From the NCBI GenBank assembly GCA_016868785.1, contig VGFS01000019.1, positions 1 to 39,363 of the forward strand: a DNA stretch of 39,363 nucleotides, read 5' to 3'. Source of the stretch: Bacteroidota bacterium (GTDB lineage: Bacteria; Bacteroidota; Bacteroidia; NS11-12g; UBA955). This document shows, piece after piece, positions 1 to 8,302 of this stretch. The translations under genes and the position numbers were made by a program. The stretch's first letter is position 1. Every line of letters begins with the position of its first letter. The notes under the pieces are model-generated. The model was given only the letters and a program-made list of their open reading frames with translations, was not told where the DNA came from and searched no databases.

Positions 1-1360
1 CGTTGATTTTGAACGAAGGCATGGCTTCTGTTTCGTTGGATGTAAATGCGTTCACACCCACAACAATTTGGTCGCCATTTTCGATGGCTTTTTGTGCTTC
101 ATAGCTACTTCTTGCGATTTGCTCTTGCATCCATCCAGATTCCACGGCAGAAACAGATCCTCCCATTTCATCGATTTGTTGGATCAGTTTCATGGCTTCT
201 GCTTCTAGGGTATCGGTGAGGTGTTCTACATAATAGGAACCTGCTAACGGGTCAACGGTATGGGTGGCGCCACTTTCATGGGCGATGATTTGTTGGGTTC
301 TCAGGGCAATGCGGGCGGCTTTCTCTGTGGGGAGGTTGAGGGCTTCATCGTATCCATTGGTATGTAGACTTTGGGTTCCGCCTAAAACTGCGCTGAGTGC
401 TTGAATGGTAACACGGGCGATGTTGTTCTCGGGTTGTTGCGCCGTTAGGGTAGATCCCCCGGTTTGGGTATGGAAACGGAGCATCATGGCATCTGGGTTT
501 GTGGCGCCCATGTCTTTCATGATTTTGGCCCAGATTCTTCTGGCTGCCCGAAATTTCGCGGCTTCTTCGAAAAAATCGTTGTGGGCGTTAAAAAAGAAGC
601 TGAGGCGTTTGCCGAATACATTTACGTCCAGCCCTTTTTTCTTGGCGGCTTCTACATAGGCTTTTCCATTGGCCAAAGTAAAGGCCAATTCTTGCACGGC
701 GGTAGAACCGGCTTCACGGATGTGGTATCCGCTGATGGAAATGGTATTCCACCTTGGCAATTCGTTGCTGCACCACTCAAAAATGTCGGTGATGAGGCGC
801 ATGCTGGGACGTACAGGGTAAATATAGGTGCCGCGTGCGGCGTACTCTTTAAGGATATCGTTTTGAATGGTTCCACCAATTTTGCTCAGGTCGGCCCCTT
901 GTTTTTTCGCCAAGGCAACATACATCGCCAAAAGGGTAGAAGCCGTGGCGTTGATGGTCATGCTGGTGGTGACGTCTTGCAATTTGATTCCTTTGAACAA
1001 GATTTCCATGTCGGCCAGTGAGTCAATTGCCACCCCAACTTTTCCGACTTCTCCTTCACTCATGGCATGGTCTGAGTCGTATCCAATTTGGGTGGGAAGG
1101 TCGAAGGCCACGGAGAGTCCGGTGGTGCCTTGATTCAATAGGTAGTGGTATCGCTCATTGGATGCTTCGGCGGTAGAGAATCCGGCGTATTGGCGCATGG
1201 TCCATAAGCGACCACGATACATATCGGCTTTCACTCCACGGGTGTAGGGGAACTGTCCGGGCGTTTCGTGCTGCGATGATTGCTGTCCGTTTGGGCCGTA
1301 TACGATGTCGATTGGCAAGCCGCTGTTGTTCTTTTTCTCGTTTGTCATTCCGCGATGCAT
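1..1360 (-). CDS. Methylmalonyl-CoA mutase, catalytic chain (3' part beyond window)
   Basis: About 453 N-terminal residues are visible; the gene runs off the left edge. The translation has the TIM-barrel signatures of the B12-dependent mutase family: [13 protein letters not shown] near the N-terminus, [28 protein letters not shown] (the His is the active-site histidine of the family) and [17 protein letters not shown]. The Tyr in RQYAGF and the Arg in AARGTY match residues that, as I recall, favour methylmalonyl-CoA over isobutyryl-CoA. The enzyme interconverts methylmalonyl-CoA and succinyl-CoA in propionate metabolism. The ATG at 1360 overlaps the upstream gene's stop (TAATG), suggesting translational coupling; a second in-frame ATG at 1348 is the alternative start. 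The cobalamin-binding domain is not in view, so it may be on this chain beyond the window or on a separate subunit. Confidence 0.95.
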   Translation of the reverse strand, partial: MHRGMTNEKKNNSGLPIDIVYGPNGQQSSQHETPGQFPYTRGVKADMYRGRLWTMRQYAGFSTAEASNERYHYLLNQGTTGLSVAFDLPTQIGYDSDHAMSEGEVGKVGVAIDSLADMEILFKGIKLQDVTTSMTINATASTLLAMYVALAKKQGADLSKIGGTIQNDILKEYAARGTYIYPVRPSMRLITDIFEWCSNELPRWNTISISGYHIREAGSTAVQELAFTLANGKAYVEAAKKKGLDVNVFGKRLSFFFNAHNDFFEEAAKFRAARRIWAKIMKDMGATNPDAMMLRFHTQTGGSTLTAQQPENNIARVTIQALSAVLGGTQSLHTNGYDEALNLPTEKAARIALRTQQIIAHESGATHTVDPLAGSYYVEHLTDTLEAEAMKLIQQIDEMGGSVSAVESGWMQEQIARSSYEAQKAIENGDQIVVGVNAFTSNETEAMPSFKIN

Positions 1361-1935
1361 TACTGTCCTAAAGTGAGTGCAATTTCATTTTTCATGAATT
1401 CCAAGCCACGGTCTTGGGGTTGGATTTCCATGGATTGGAGGTATTCGATCAGTTTTTGGCTTAGGTCGGCGGCAGTGGCATCCGCGGGCAGGCTTGCGGA
1501 GATATTTTGAAACAGTTGGATGTGTTGTTCTTTGATGGCTTTTACCAAGGTCCACATTTGGGTGCTCACATAGATCTGCTGGGATACGTTGTAGCTATAT
1601 TCTTCTTTGATGGCGTGGGTGGCGGCCGCGGCGAAGCCGCGGGCCGACTGTCCAGCTTGGGCATAGCTCTGGATCAAAGCCGGAATACTCGTGCGCTCCA
1701 AAAACAAGGCAATGCGCTCGTAGGCCTGTAATTTTAGCGGTGTGAACGTATTTAAATTGGTCTTCAAGATTTCCGTCTTCACCAAATGAACACTGTTGGC
1801 TATGTGCTGCTTCATCATATATTGGGCGGTGAAAAAAACCAACAACGCGGGCAATACAATCAAACAGAGAATAAAAATGGTGTCTGAGCCCGCGGGAAAG
1901 ATCGCCATGGGCGTGATTACAGCTTGAAATTCCAT
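1360..1935 (-). CDS. Conserved hypothetical membrane-anchored protein upstream of methylmalonyl-CoA mutase
   Basis: 191 residues, function not recognised. One hydrophobic segment at about residues 20-42 ([20 protein letters not shown]) is followed by a helical, mostly soluble domain, giving a single-span anchor with a cytoplasmic or periplasmic body. From memory, similar small proteins sit directly before the mutase in other Bacteroidota, but their role is unknown to me. Its stop shares one base with the mutase start, so the two are co-transcribed and probably coupled. A TAnnTTTG box lies four bases before the ATG. Residues around 97-105 (SARGFAAAA) are encoded by a GC-rich hairpin that looks inserted. 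Confidence is for being a real gene. Confidence 0.8.
   Translation of the reverse strand: MEFQAVITPMAIFPAGSDTIFILCLIVLPALLVFFTAQYMMKQHIANSVHLVKTEILKTNLNTFTPLKLQAYERIALFLERTSIPALIQSYAQAGQSARGFAAAATHAIKEEYSYNVSQQIYVSTQMWTLVKAIKEQHIQLFQNISASLPADATAADLSQKLIEYLQSMEIQPQDRGLEFMKNEIALTLGQ
1624..1645. repeat. GC-rich hairpin inside the 1360-1935 gene
   Basis: GGCCGCGGC (1624-1632) pairs with GCCGC-GGGCC (1636-1645) with a one-base bulge and a GAA loop. The shape (GC stem, GAA loop) recalls the second hairpin in the ComEA-like gene. It encodes an Ala-rich stretch. Confidence 0.6.
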
Positions 1936-1939
1936 TCAA

Positions 1940-1947
1940 CAAAGATA
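1940..1947 (-). promoter_or_regulatory. -7 promoter box (TATCTTTG) for the 1360-1935 gene
   Basis: The minus strand reads TATCTTTG, a full match to the Bacteroidota -7 consensus TAnnTTTG, and only TTGA separates it from the ATG at 1935. The start point is therefore expected at or within a few bases of the start codon. No convincing -33 TTG lies 19-21 bases upstream. Confidence 0.5.
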
Positions 1948-1991
1948 CAAAGCGTTTATCGAGAAGTGTACCTACTTTCATCGTGTCGTTG

Positions 1992-1999
1992 TATTTTTG
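1992..1999 (+). promoter_or_regulatory. -7 promoter box (TATTTTTG) for the IscA-like gene
   Basis: TATTTTTG matches TAnnTTTG and is followed by TAATT and then the ATG at 2005. It diverges from the box at 1940-1947, so two genes appear to share a 69-bp control region with almost no 5' leader on either side. No clear -33 element is seen. Confidence 0.5.
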
Positions 2000-2004
2000 T
2001 AATT

Positions 2005-2361
2005 ATGGAAACCGCAACACCTACTGTAGAGACCGCGCCCGTTACGTTCACCACTTCTGCCTTGGAAGAATTGCATCGCTTGCAAGCCAACTTGGAATTG
2101 TCTGAAGATTCGTATTTGCGCATCGGCGTAAAAGGGGGTGGATGCTCTGGCATGAGCTATTTGTTGGCCTTTGACAAAAAGGAACAGGGCGATAATGAAT
2201 ATGAAGTAGAGGGGATCAAGATGGTCATGAATAAAGCCCATGTGATGTACGTTTTGGGGATGCAAGTTGACTGGGAAAATGGGTTGGCCAACCGCGGATT
2301 TTCGTTCAACAATCCCAACGCAACTTCTACCTGCGGCTGTGGTCAGTCGTTCTCGGCCTAA
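2005..2361 (+). CDS. IscA/HesB/ErpA-type iron-sulfur cluster assembly protein
   Basis: 118 residues with the A-type carrier fold: GVKGGGCSGMSY holds the first conserved Cys, and the C-terminal CGCG (in TSTCGCGQSF) supplies the pair that completes the Fe-S or iron site. These proteins receive [2Fe-2S] or [4Fe-4S] clusters from a scaffold and pass them to apo-enzymes in the cytoplasm. I chose ATG 2005 because the reading frame upstream (to 1924) overlaps the divergent promoter region and shows no family similarity. The first 15 or so residues are a Thr/Ala-rich extension not needed for the fold. No other suf or isc gene is present here, so it is a stand-alone carrier. A three-base gap separates it from the permease gene. 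Confidence 0.93.
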   Translation: METATPTVETAPVTFTTSALEELHRLQANLELSEDSYLRIGVKGGGCSGMSYLLAFDKKEQGDNEYEVEGIKMVMNKAHVMYVLGMQVDWENGLANRGFSFNNPNATSTCGCGQSFSA

Positions 2362-2364
2362 GGC

Positions 2365-3606
2365 GTGTCGTTATTCGCCGAAAATATCAAGCAGGGTTTG
2401 GGCTCAGTAAAGGCCCACGCTACCCGTGCTGTGATTACCTCCAGCATTATTGCCATTGGGATTGCCGCATTGGTAGGGATTCTTACCAGTATCAGTGCGA
2501 TGCAAATCGCGGTGACAAAGACTTTCAGCAAGATGGGTTCTCAAAGTTACACCATCCGGGATGCATCGGGGGTAAGACGGTTTGGGGAAGTGGGCGATAG
2601 CGAACCTGTAACTTTTGACCAGGCATGGGAATTTCAAAAGCGGATGGAAGCCCAAGGTGCGATGGTTGCCTTGCAAGTGAATGCCGATTTTACCGCTAAG
2701 GCCTCCTTTCAGTCGGCCGAAACCAACCCCAACGTGCGGGTGCTGGGTGTGGATGCCGATTACCTGAAAATCGCAAACTACGACCTAGCCTCTGGCAGGG
2801 GCTTTACCGATAATGAAGTGAATCATGCCGTGCCGATGGTGGTGGTTGGACAAGAGATCGTAGACAAATTGTTTCCAGAATCGCAGCGAAAGGATCGGGC
2901 CATCAACCAAATAATCGCAGTGAATGGAAAACCGTATCGGGTGGTTGGACAGTTGCAAGCCAAAGGCTCGAGCATGGGCATGAGTGGGGGTGACCGGGTG
3001 ATATTTTTACCGGTGACGCGGGCGCGGCGCGACATGAAATTGGCCAGCGATAATTGCGTGATTACAGTGGCTGTGGATGCCGTGGTGGATTTGGATGCCA
3101 GTATGAGTGAGGCGTACAGCATGATGCGCAGAATCAAACGGCTGAAACCGGAGGATGAAGACAACTTTGTACTTCAACAAAGCAGTGCGATGGCCAAAGA
3201 GGCCATAGAGAATATCAAAATGGTATCGGGTGTGGGCACGGTGATCGCCATCATTACCTTGTTGGGTGCGGCGGTGAGCTTGATGAATATCATGTTGGTA
3301 TCGGTGACGGAGCGCACGCAAGAAATTGGACTTCGAAAGGCGTTGGGTGCCACGGCCAAGCAAATCAAGAATCAATTTTTAGTGGAGGCGGTGGTTATTT
3401 GTCAGATTGGCGGCTTGGGCGGCATAATTCTGGGCCTCATCATTGGCAATTTGGTGGGTGCGGCCTTGGGTGCGGGCTTTGTGGCGCCTTGGGAATGGAT
3501 GGTTTTGGCACTGGCGGTGTGCGTTTTTGTGGGCTTGGTGGCGGGATTATATCCAGCGCAGAAAGCGGCTAAATTGGATCCCATTGAAACCTTGCGCTTC
3601 GATTGA
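2365..3606 (+). CDS. ABC transporter permease, MacB/FtsX type
   Basis: 413 residues, GTG start three bases after the preceding stop. Topology is that of MacB-like permeases: one N-terminal membrane helix (about residues 20-48), a large extracytoplasmic MacB_PCD-like domain, then an FtsX domain with three C-terminal helices. The coupling segment ERTQEIGLRKALGA before the second helix is diagnostic, as is the terminal YPAQKAAKLDPIETLRFD. Such permeases power efflux or lipoprotein and peptide export with a separate ATPase. No ATP-binding subunit is adjacent, so the partner is encoded elsewhere or was lost. Substrate cannot be inferred. Confidence 0.9.
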   Translation: MSLFAENIKQGLGSVKAHATRAVITSSIIAIGIAALVGILTSISAMQIAVTKTFSKMGSQSYTIRDASGVRRFGEVGDSEPVTFDQAWEFQKRMEAQGAMVALQVNADFTAKASFQSAETNPNVRVLGVDADYLKIANYDLASGRGFTDNEVNHAVPMVVVGQEIVDKLFPESQRKDRAINQIIAVNGKPYRVVGQLQAKGSSMGMSGGDRVIFLPVTRARRDMKLASDNCVITVAVDAVVDLDASMSEAYSMMRRIKRLKPEDEDNFVLQQSSAMAKEAIENIKMVSGVGTVIAIITLLGAAVSLMNIMLVSVTERTQEIGLRKALGATAKQIKNQFLVEAVVICQIGGLGGIILGLIIGNLVGAALGAGFVAPWEWMVLALAVCVFVGLVAGLYPAQKAAKLDPIETLRFD

Positions 3607-3721
3607 TGGGGTTTTTTGGTTAGGACATCCTTACTTTTTTCGTTCGAGTTTACACAGCGCTGATAATTCGGTTTTTTGGTTTCTCCGTAAGTGGGGTTGT
3701 TGTTGGTCAATCGTATAAACG

Positions 3722-3763
3722 ACACGGGGGAGGCATAGCCTCCCCCGTGTAAGGGTGTTTTTT
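3722..3763. terminator. Hairpin terminator between convergent permease and gcvT genes
   Basis: ACACGGGGGAGGC (3722-3734) and GCCTCCCCCGTGT (3738-3750) form a perfect 13-bp stem with a three-base loop. On the plus strand it is followed by AAGGGTG and a T run, which fits termination of the permease transcript; the very strong stem may also stop gcvT transcripts from the other side. Confidence 0.75.
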
Positions 3764-3794
3764 GAAAAATCGAATCGACTTGTGTCGACAAAAA

Positions 3795-4889
3795 TTACAT
3801 GAAAGGAATTTTGCAAACGGTGGCTTTGAGCAATTTGCCGCGGACTTCCACGTAAATTTCTGAGCCGGCTGCTGCGAATTCGCTTTTTACATAACCCAAT
3901 CCGATGGCTTTGTTGAGGCTAGGGCTCATGGTTCCGCTGGTTACTTCGCCAATGACCGCACCGCTGGCATCGCACAAGGGGTAGTGTTGACGGGGAATTC
4001 CTTTATCGACCAATTCAAAACCAACCAACTTTTTGGTGGGCTTGTTGTCTTTGATGGTTTTGTGGTGTTCGCTCATCACAAAGGGGTGGTTGAACTTGGT
4101 GATCCAGCCCAAACCTGCTTCGATGGGTGATGTTTCATCGTTGATGTCGTTGCCGTACAAGCAAAAACCTTTTTCTAGGCGGAGTGTATCGCGGGCACCC
4201 AATCCGATGGGTTTGATGCCAAATTCTGCACCTGCTTCGAAAACTTTATCCCACAGCGTGCGGGCATCGGCATTTTTCACGTAAAGTTCAAATCCGCCAG
4301 CTCCGGTATACCCAGTGCAAGAGATGATCAATTGCAAACCGGCCAATTCACCTTCTACGAAGTGGTAGTAGGGGATTTCGGAGAGGTTTACGGCGGTTAG
4401 TTTTTGCAGGGCTTCGGTGGCTTTGGGACCTTGGATGGCCAGCAAGCTATAATCGGGGCTGACATCGGTGATGGTGGCGCCAAAATTTTTGTTTTGTTCG
4501 TGGATCCATGCCAAGTCTTTGTCAATGTTTCCCGCATTGATTACCAGCAGGTATTTTTCGGCATTGAAGCGATAAACCAACAAATCGTCGACGATACCGC
4601 CTGTTGCATTGGGCATGCATGAGTATTGCACACGACCGTCGTACAGGGTGCTTACGTCATTGGTGGTGATGTATTCAATCAGGTCATAGGCTTTGGGGCC
4701 TTCCACCCAAACTTCACCCATGTGACTAACGTCGAACACGCCCATGGCATTGCGCACGCACAGATGTTCTTGGATGAGGTTGTCGTACAGTACAGGCATA
4801 TTAAATCCTGCAAAGGGGACCATTTTTGCACCCAGCGAGTTGTGTAGATCTGTGAGGGCGGTTGATTTTAGCGCTTGGTTGTCTGACAT
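3795..4889 (-). CDS. gcvT: Aminomethyltransferase, glycine cleavage system T protein
   Basis: 364 residues, the normal length for GcvT. It transfers the methylene group from the aminomethyl-lipoyl H protein to tetrahydrofolate, releasing ammonia, in the cytoplasmic glycine cleavage complex. Visible hallmarks are [14 protein letters not shown] near the N-terminus, [48 protein letters not shown] (folate-binding region) and [20 protein letters not shown] near the C-terminus. I start at ATG 4889 (MSDNQALKS); extension to 4982 would translate through the terminator hairpin at 4911-4944 and the promoter box at 4904-4911, so it is rejected. gcvH and gcvP are not nearby. The gene is monocistronic, with its own promoter and a terminator beyond its end. 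Confidence 0.97.
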   Translation of the reverse strand: MSDNQALKSTALTDLHNSLGAKMVPFAGFNMPVLYDNLIQEHLCVRNAMGVFDVSHMGEVWVEGPKAYDLIEYITTNDVSTLYDGRVQYSCMPNATGGIVDDLLVYRFNAEKYLLVINAGNIDKDLAWIHEQNKNFGATITDVSPDYSLLAIQGPKATEALQKLTAVNLSEIPYYHFVEGELAGLQLIISCTGYTGAGGFELYVKNADARTLWDKVFEAGAEFGIKPIGLGARDTLRLEKGFCLYGNDINDETSPIEAGLGWITKFNHPFVMSEHHKTIKDNKPTKKLVGFELVDKGIPRQHYPLCDASGAVIGEVTSGTMSPSLNKAIGLGYVKSEFAAAGSEIYVEVRGKLLKATVCKIPFM

Positions 4890-4903
4890 GGATTTGATTT
4901 TTA

Positions 4904-4911
4904 CAAAGATA
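4904..4911 (-). promoter_or_regulatory. -7 promoter box (TATCTTTG) of gcvT
   Basis: TATCTTTG on the minus strand, 14 bases before the gcvT ATG. Its first base is also the end of the terminator palindrome 4911-4944, so the -33 region would fall within the hairpin DNA. No TTG is seen at the usual distance. Confidence 0.55.
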
Positions 4912-4944
4912 ATGAAAAAGCCCCGAAATCGGGGCTTTTTCATT
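4911..4944 (-). terminator. Terminator of the metal-uptake operon, upstream of gcvT
   Basis: A perfect 16-bp inverted repeat (arms 4911-4926 and 4929-4944, two-base loop) contains AAAAAGCCCCGA and its complement TCGGGGCTTTTT. Read on the minus strand it is a GC stem followed by TTTTT, a classical intrinsic terminator. It lies after the repeat cluster behind the lipoprotein gene. It is symmetric and could also work on the plus strand. Confidence 0.8.
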
Positions 4945-4983
4945 GGATGGCGCGATGGGGCGAGGCGGAGCCGAGCCCTCATT

Positions 4984-5108
4984 GCGGCGGCAATCCGCCG
5001 CGGGAAGTCGATGCAATCTTCCTATGGAAATCAATGGTATTTATTGCAGGTCCTGGGATTCCGCCACAGGGAGGTTGTTTGAATCCGCCGCAGGAAGTCG
5101 ATGCAATC
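4984..5108. repeat. Short repeat cluster: 27-bp direct repeats plus GC hairpin
   Basis: Two copies of a 27-bp repeat lie at 4992-5018 and 5082-5108. Both run AATCCGCCGC-(G/A)-GGAAGTCGATGCAATC and differ at one base; 63 bases separate them. A partial degenerate copy (GATTCCGCCACAGG) lies near 5058-5071. The first copy overlaps a hairpin GCGGCGG-CAAT-CCGCCGC (4984-5001), preceded by an imperfect palindrome near 4956-4976. The second copy contains the last base positions of the lipoprotein stop codon. The pattern is that of small dispersed intergenic repeats rather than a CRISPR. Confidence 0.7.
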
Positions 5109-5694
5109 ACATCACCTTGTAGGGGAAGGTTACTTCAACGTCGGTTTCTCCCACACCACAGGTGCCATTTTTGATCCCGGGCTGATGTTTTAATCGAACC
5201 ACTACCACCCCGAAATCTTTGCCCAAGGTTTTCCATTCTGTACTCAAGCCAATGGGTAGGTTGTTGGCATCTTTGTCGGTGGCCGTGATGGTTAACCCCA
5301 CCGGTGGCATGGTGATGCTCGACACTTCATAGCAAACGAAATGGCCTTCGGCCTCGTTTTTTATTTCCAAAGTGATGTCTTCCATCTTCCCATTCTGCTC
5401 ATTTAAAAATGTTAACATACCTAGGTAAGGACTTCCACCCGTGGTAACTTGTCCGATTTTAATGGTGTCTGGCAATACCGGAGCATTTCCGCCCACACCA
5501 TCGAGGTCTTGCCAAGTGTACACTGAGGGTGTTCCGCCGGCCAAACCCAGTGAAAGTTTCACCGTGGTGATGAGTTCGCCTTCCTCTTCCTCCGGACTGC
5601 AGGCGCTGAAATTTAGGGCTGAAAAAAGGGTTGCGAAAGCGAATACTAAAAAGTTGAAATGTTTGATTTTTTTGTTTTTAATTTTGTTTTTCAT
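5107..5694 (-). CDS. Surface-type lipoprotein partner of the TonB receptor
   Basis: 195 residues. The N-terminus has basic residues, a hydrophobic segment and a lipobox-like FSAC at about residue 32. The mature protein starts CSPEEEEGE, an acidic stretch after the Cys that resembles the Bacteroidota lipoprotein export signal for surface display. The mature part has TWQDLDGVGGNAPV, a motif I recall from a lipoprotein family encoded next to His-rich TonB receptors and often annotated as type 1 periplasmic binding fold superfamily protein. It may capture ligand or assist the receptor at the outer membrane. I chose ATG 5694; the longer frame from 5811 lies inside the receptor gene and would bury the signal peptide. 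The gap to the receptor gene is 28 bases. Confidence 0.85.
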   Translation of the reverse strand: MKNKIKNKKIKHFNFLVFAFATLFSALNFSACSPEEEEGELITTVKLSLGLAGGTPSVYTWQDLDGVGGNAPVLPDTIKIGQVTTGGSPYLGMLTFLNEQNGKMEDITLEIKNEAEGHFVCYEVSSITMPPVGLTITATDKDANNLPIGLSTEWKTLGKDFGVVVVRLKHQPGIKNGTCGVGETDVEVTFPYKVM

Positions 5695-5722
5695 AAAGTT
5701 TGATTTTAAAATTTGTTTGTTT

Positions 5723-8266
5723 TTAATCGATGCTTGTTGATGAATTGTTTGAATGGCGACGCTCATTGTGCTGCATGCCTTCATGTTTGTGCTCATGGTG
5801 ATGGTGCACATCGTACAGCCATTTGATGCCCACGTTCATGCCAGATTGATTGGTGAAATACCGGAATCGATCCATATAATCACGGTATGCTTTGTTGCCC
5901 AAATTCTCGCCGTAAATCACCCAATGTGCGTGTTGGTCGTGTCCTCTCGTATTCAATTGCAATTGAGCATTTACCAGTACATAACCATTTGGCGGTGGCA
6001 AAAAATCGCTCCCCGGCGTATAGAATGGTTGTTTGCCCACGCCCACAGTTTCAAGCAACAATGTGGCCTGAGACCAACGCTTGTTGATTTGGATGCTGCC
6101 TTTCGGACAAGGTAAGAAATTGGGGTACCGCACATCCTTGCCTTGCTTAAATCGCGCATAAATTCCACCTGCTCTCAATGCGATTTGTAAACCTCGATTG
6201 GCCCATTTTTGTGAATACTGGATTTCGGCGCCGGCATACTGCGTGGGGAGCTGTTTGTATTCATAGCCAGGGAAAGCGCCTCGGACGGTTAAAATGGGTG
6301 TGGCCATCGGGAAAAGGGCAATGAAATTCTGAGATTGTTGATAAAACGAGGTTGCCCGGATTTCTTGGGTTTTACCTGTTTTCAACCACAATAGTTCGAT
6401 TTTCTGTCCTGTTTCCGGCTTCAGCGCGGCGTTGCCTTCTTCGTAGGAAGCGGCCCCATGATGAACGCCACGGGTGTAAAGTTCGTTTACACTAGGGACT
6501 CGCCAGAGCTGGCTTAAATGAAGTTGCCATTGTTGATTGCCCATTTCCTTGATCAACGAATAGGCCGCGGACGGACCAAAATTGCGCTGCCATGTTTCTG
6601 TTGTTTGTCCGGTCGATTTGGGGAAGACGTTCCGAATCAAATAATCACTTCTCAAAACCAAGCTATGTTGTGCACGCATGTTGCGCGTATTGCTGATATG
6701 CCAATGGACATTGGGCTGCCATTGCTGGTAATCCGGCAGAAAATAATAGCCGGCATATCGTTGCCACTGGCTGGTGTTTTGAAATACCCATTTTGATTGC
6801 CATTTACTGGTTGGTCGGATTCTTGTAATGCCCGTATATTGATTGATCGTGCCTTGCCACAAGTTCAACTGTGCGAATGTTTTTGTACTGCTTCGGTGGG
6901 GGTCATACTCCCAGCGTTGGTTTATTTGTACTGCGAATTTGTGGTGTACGATAAATTTGTGCAGCACCTCATTTCGGTTGTTGTAACTGGCTTGAAAATG
7001 CCCCGCTTGTTGCATCGGTTTTTGAATGCGGTAGCTGAAGGGCACGTCTTGAAGCGGCTCTGTTCTTTGCATGGCCAGCAACAAATCATTGACATTCCCG
7101 ATGTGACTTTCAGAGAAAATGCCACCGCGGAAAAAATAGACTTTTGCATGAAACTCACGCTCGGCTTTGGCCTTTAATCCCCAATAGCCCCTTTGGCTGT
7201 TCCACAGGTTGCCATACGACACAGTCGCCTCTCGGGTTGCGGTATTGCTGAGTGTGTGAGTTGGCGTGTTATAGTTCCCGGTGATTTTTCCTGAATAAAG
7301 CCAATAATGACCTTTCCCGTAGGGATGTTGAAGCAATCTCGATGAGTTCTCTGTCCATTGTCCGGGACGTTGTTTTTCTCTTCCCTGTATATACCTGCCA
7401 GCAACCTGAATTCCACCCCCATTGGATTGGGTTGATAACAGTTGGGTATAATCACGATTGAACTGGTGGAAATCATAATGGTTCACCAGATTGATGGCGT
7501 TGCCCCAAGCATCCGCGGCCACTGCCAGTGCCTCGGTTCCCCGTAGTAATTGAACCGTTTTTGCTCCCCATAGATCAATTTCAGGAGCGTGATCTAGCCC
7601 CCAAGTTTGTCCCTCTATCCTAAAGCCATTGTTCAAAATCGGCAATCGCTGACCAAACATACCTTGTACCACAGGTTTGCCAATCCCCATACCGGTGGAA
7701 AGGGTTTTGGCCATTGGTAGGGGCTCTAGCGATCTGGCGAGATTTTGCAAGGGCATCGCTTGGAGTTGTGTACTGAGAAGGGCATCACCTTGTGTGTTGA
7801 CGCGGGCGCGCACTTGTGCCAAAGGAAGCGTCTCGGTTAGGAATTGTTGGCTGGACAGATACTCTGTTTTCGATACAACAAAGGTGCTATCCCTGTCTCC
7901 GTTTAAAACAACAACGAATAAGCTCCGATTTGCGGATTCTTCAGCTGATTTGCATAACAATGTCAGATGATGGTGTTTTCCTTGGTGGTTGATTTCTACA
8001 TCAGTTGTGATAGCACACAAGCCTTTTAATGTGGCATAGCCGTTGGCATCGGCATGGGCGATGGAGTGGCTTAACTCTACGAAAATTTCGGCACCATCAG
8101 CGGGTTTGTGGAAAATACCTGTAGCGCTATCCCCGTCTTTTATGGGGGCTTGGGGCAATTCTGTCAGGATTCGTAAATGCAAAAAATAGGGACAATCCAT
8201 TCTCTGGGCGACACTGTCGCCAAGACAAAAGAGCGCTATCATGAAAATGAAAATCCTTTGAAACAT
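5723..8266 (-). CDS. TonB-dependent outer-membrane receptor with His-rich C-terminal tail
   Basis: 847 residues with signal peptide (MFQRIFIFMIALFCLGDSVAQ). A roughly 130-residue N-terminal region, partly a carboxypeptidase-regulatory-like beta domain, precedes the plug (around residues 180-265: VVQGMFGQRLPILNNGFRIEG, cut here to its core, then DHAPEIDLWG and VQLLRGTEALA). A 22-strand-type barrel follows. TonB receptors usually end with an aromatic residue of the last strand; here IKWLYDV is followed by about 30 extra residues with eight His in HHHHEHKHEGMQHNERRH. Family, His-rich tail and neighbours suggest uptake of a transition metal (zinc or copper) or metal chelate across the outer membrane, energised by TonB-ExbBD. 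The exact ligand is not determinable. Confidence 0.93.
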   Translation of the reverse strand: MFQRIFIFMIALFCLGDSVAQRMDCPYFLHLRILTELPQAPIKDGDSATGIFHKPADGAEIFVELSHSIAHADANGYATLKGLCAITTDVEINHQGKHHHLTLLCKSAEESANRSLFVVVLNGDRDSTFVVSKTEYLSSQQFLTETLPLAQVRARVNTQGDALLSTQLQAMPLQNLARSLEPLPMAKTLSTGMGIGKPVVQGMFGQRLPILNNGFRIEGQTWGLDHAPEIDLWGAKTVQLLRGTEALAVAADAWGNAINLVNHYDFHQFNRDYTQLLSTQSNGGGIQVAGRYIQGREKQRPGQWTENSSRLLQHPYGKGHYWLYSGKITGNYNTPTHTLSNTATREATVSYGNLWNSQRGYWGLKAKAEREFHAKVYFFRGGIFSESHIGNVNDLLLAMQRTEPLQDVPFSYRIQKPMQQAGHFQASYNNRNEVLHKFIVHHKFAVQINQRWEYDPHRSSTKTFAQLNLWQGTINQYTGITRIRPTSKWQSKWVFQNTSQWQRYAGYYFLPDYQQWQPNVHWHISNTRNMRAQHSLVLRSDYLIRNVFPKSTGQTTETWQRNFGPSAAYSLIKEMGNQQWQLHLSQLWRVPSVNELYTRGVHHGAASYEEGNAALKPETGQKIELLWLKTGKTQEIRATSFYQQSQNFIALFPMATPILTVRGAFPGYEYKQLPTQYAGAEIQYSQKWANRGLQIALRAGGIYARFKQGKDVRYPNFLPCPKGSIQINKRWSQATLLLETVGVGKQPFYTPGSDFLPPPNGYVLVNAQLQLNTRGHDQHAHWVIYGENLGNKAYRDYMDRFRYFTNQSGMNVGIKWLYDVHHHHEHKHEGMQHNERRHSNNSSTSID

Positions 8267-8302
8267 GCAGTTTGGTTTAATTACTTCGTAGAATCGAGGC
8301 CA

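Noticed and set aside
464-1021. 185-residue plus-strand ORF opposite methylmalonyl-CoA mutase
   Set aside because: The minus-strand frame encodes unmistakable mutase motifs over the same bases.
3610-3681. Repeated GGTTTTTTGGTT at 3610 and 3670
   Set aside because: Low-complexity 12-base match in a T-rich gap; it could easily arise by chance.
3795-4982. Longer gcvT start at 4982
   Set aside because: The extension would be translated from a terminator hairpin and promoter box; MSDNQALKS at 4889 fits the family start.
4984-5108. Two near-identical repeats as a CRISPR array
   Set aside because: Only two copies, a 63-base spacer, no third unit at regular spacing and no cas genes.
5107-5811. Longer lipoprotein start at 5811
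   Set aside because: The extra 39 residues lie inside the receptor gene in another frame and would bury the signal peptide that begins at 5694.
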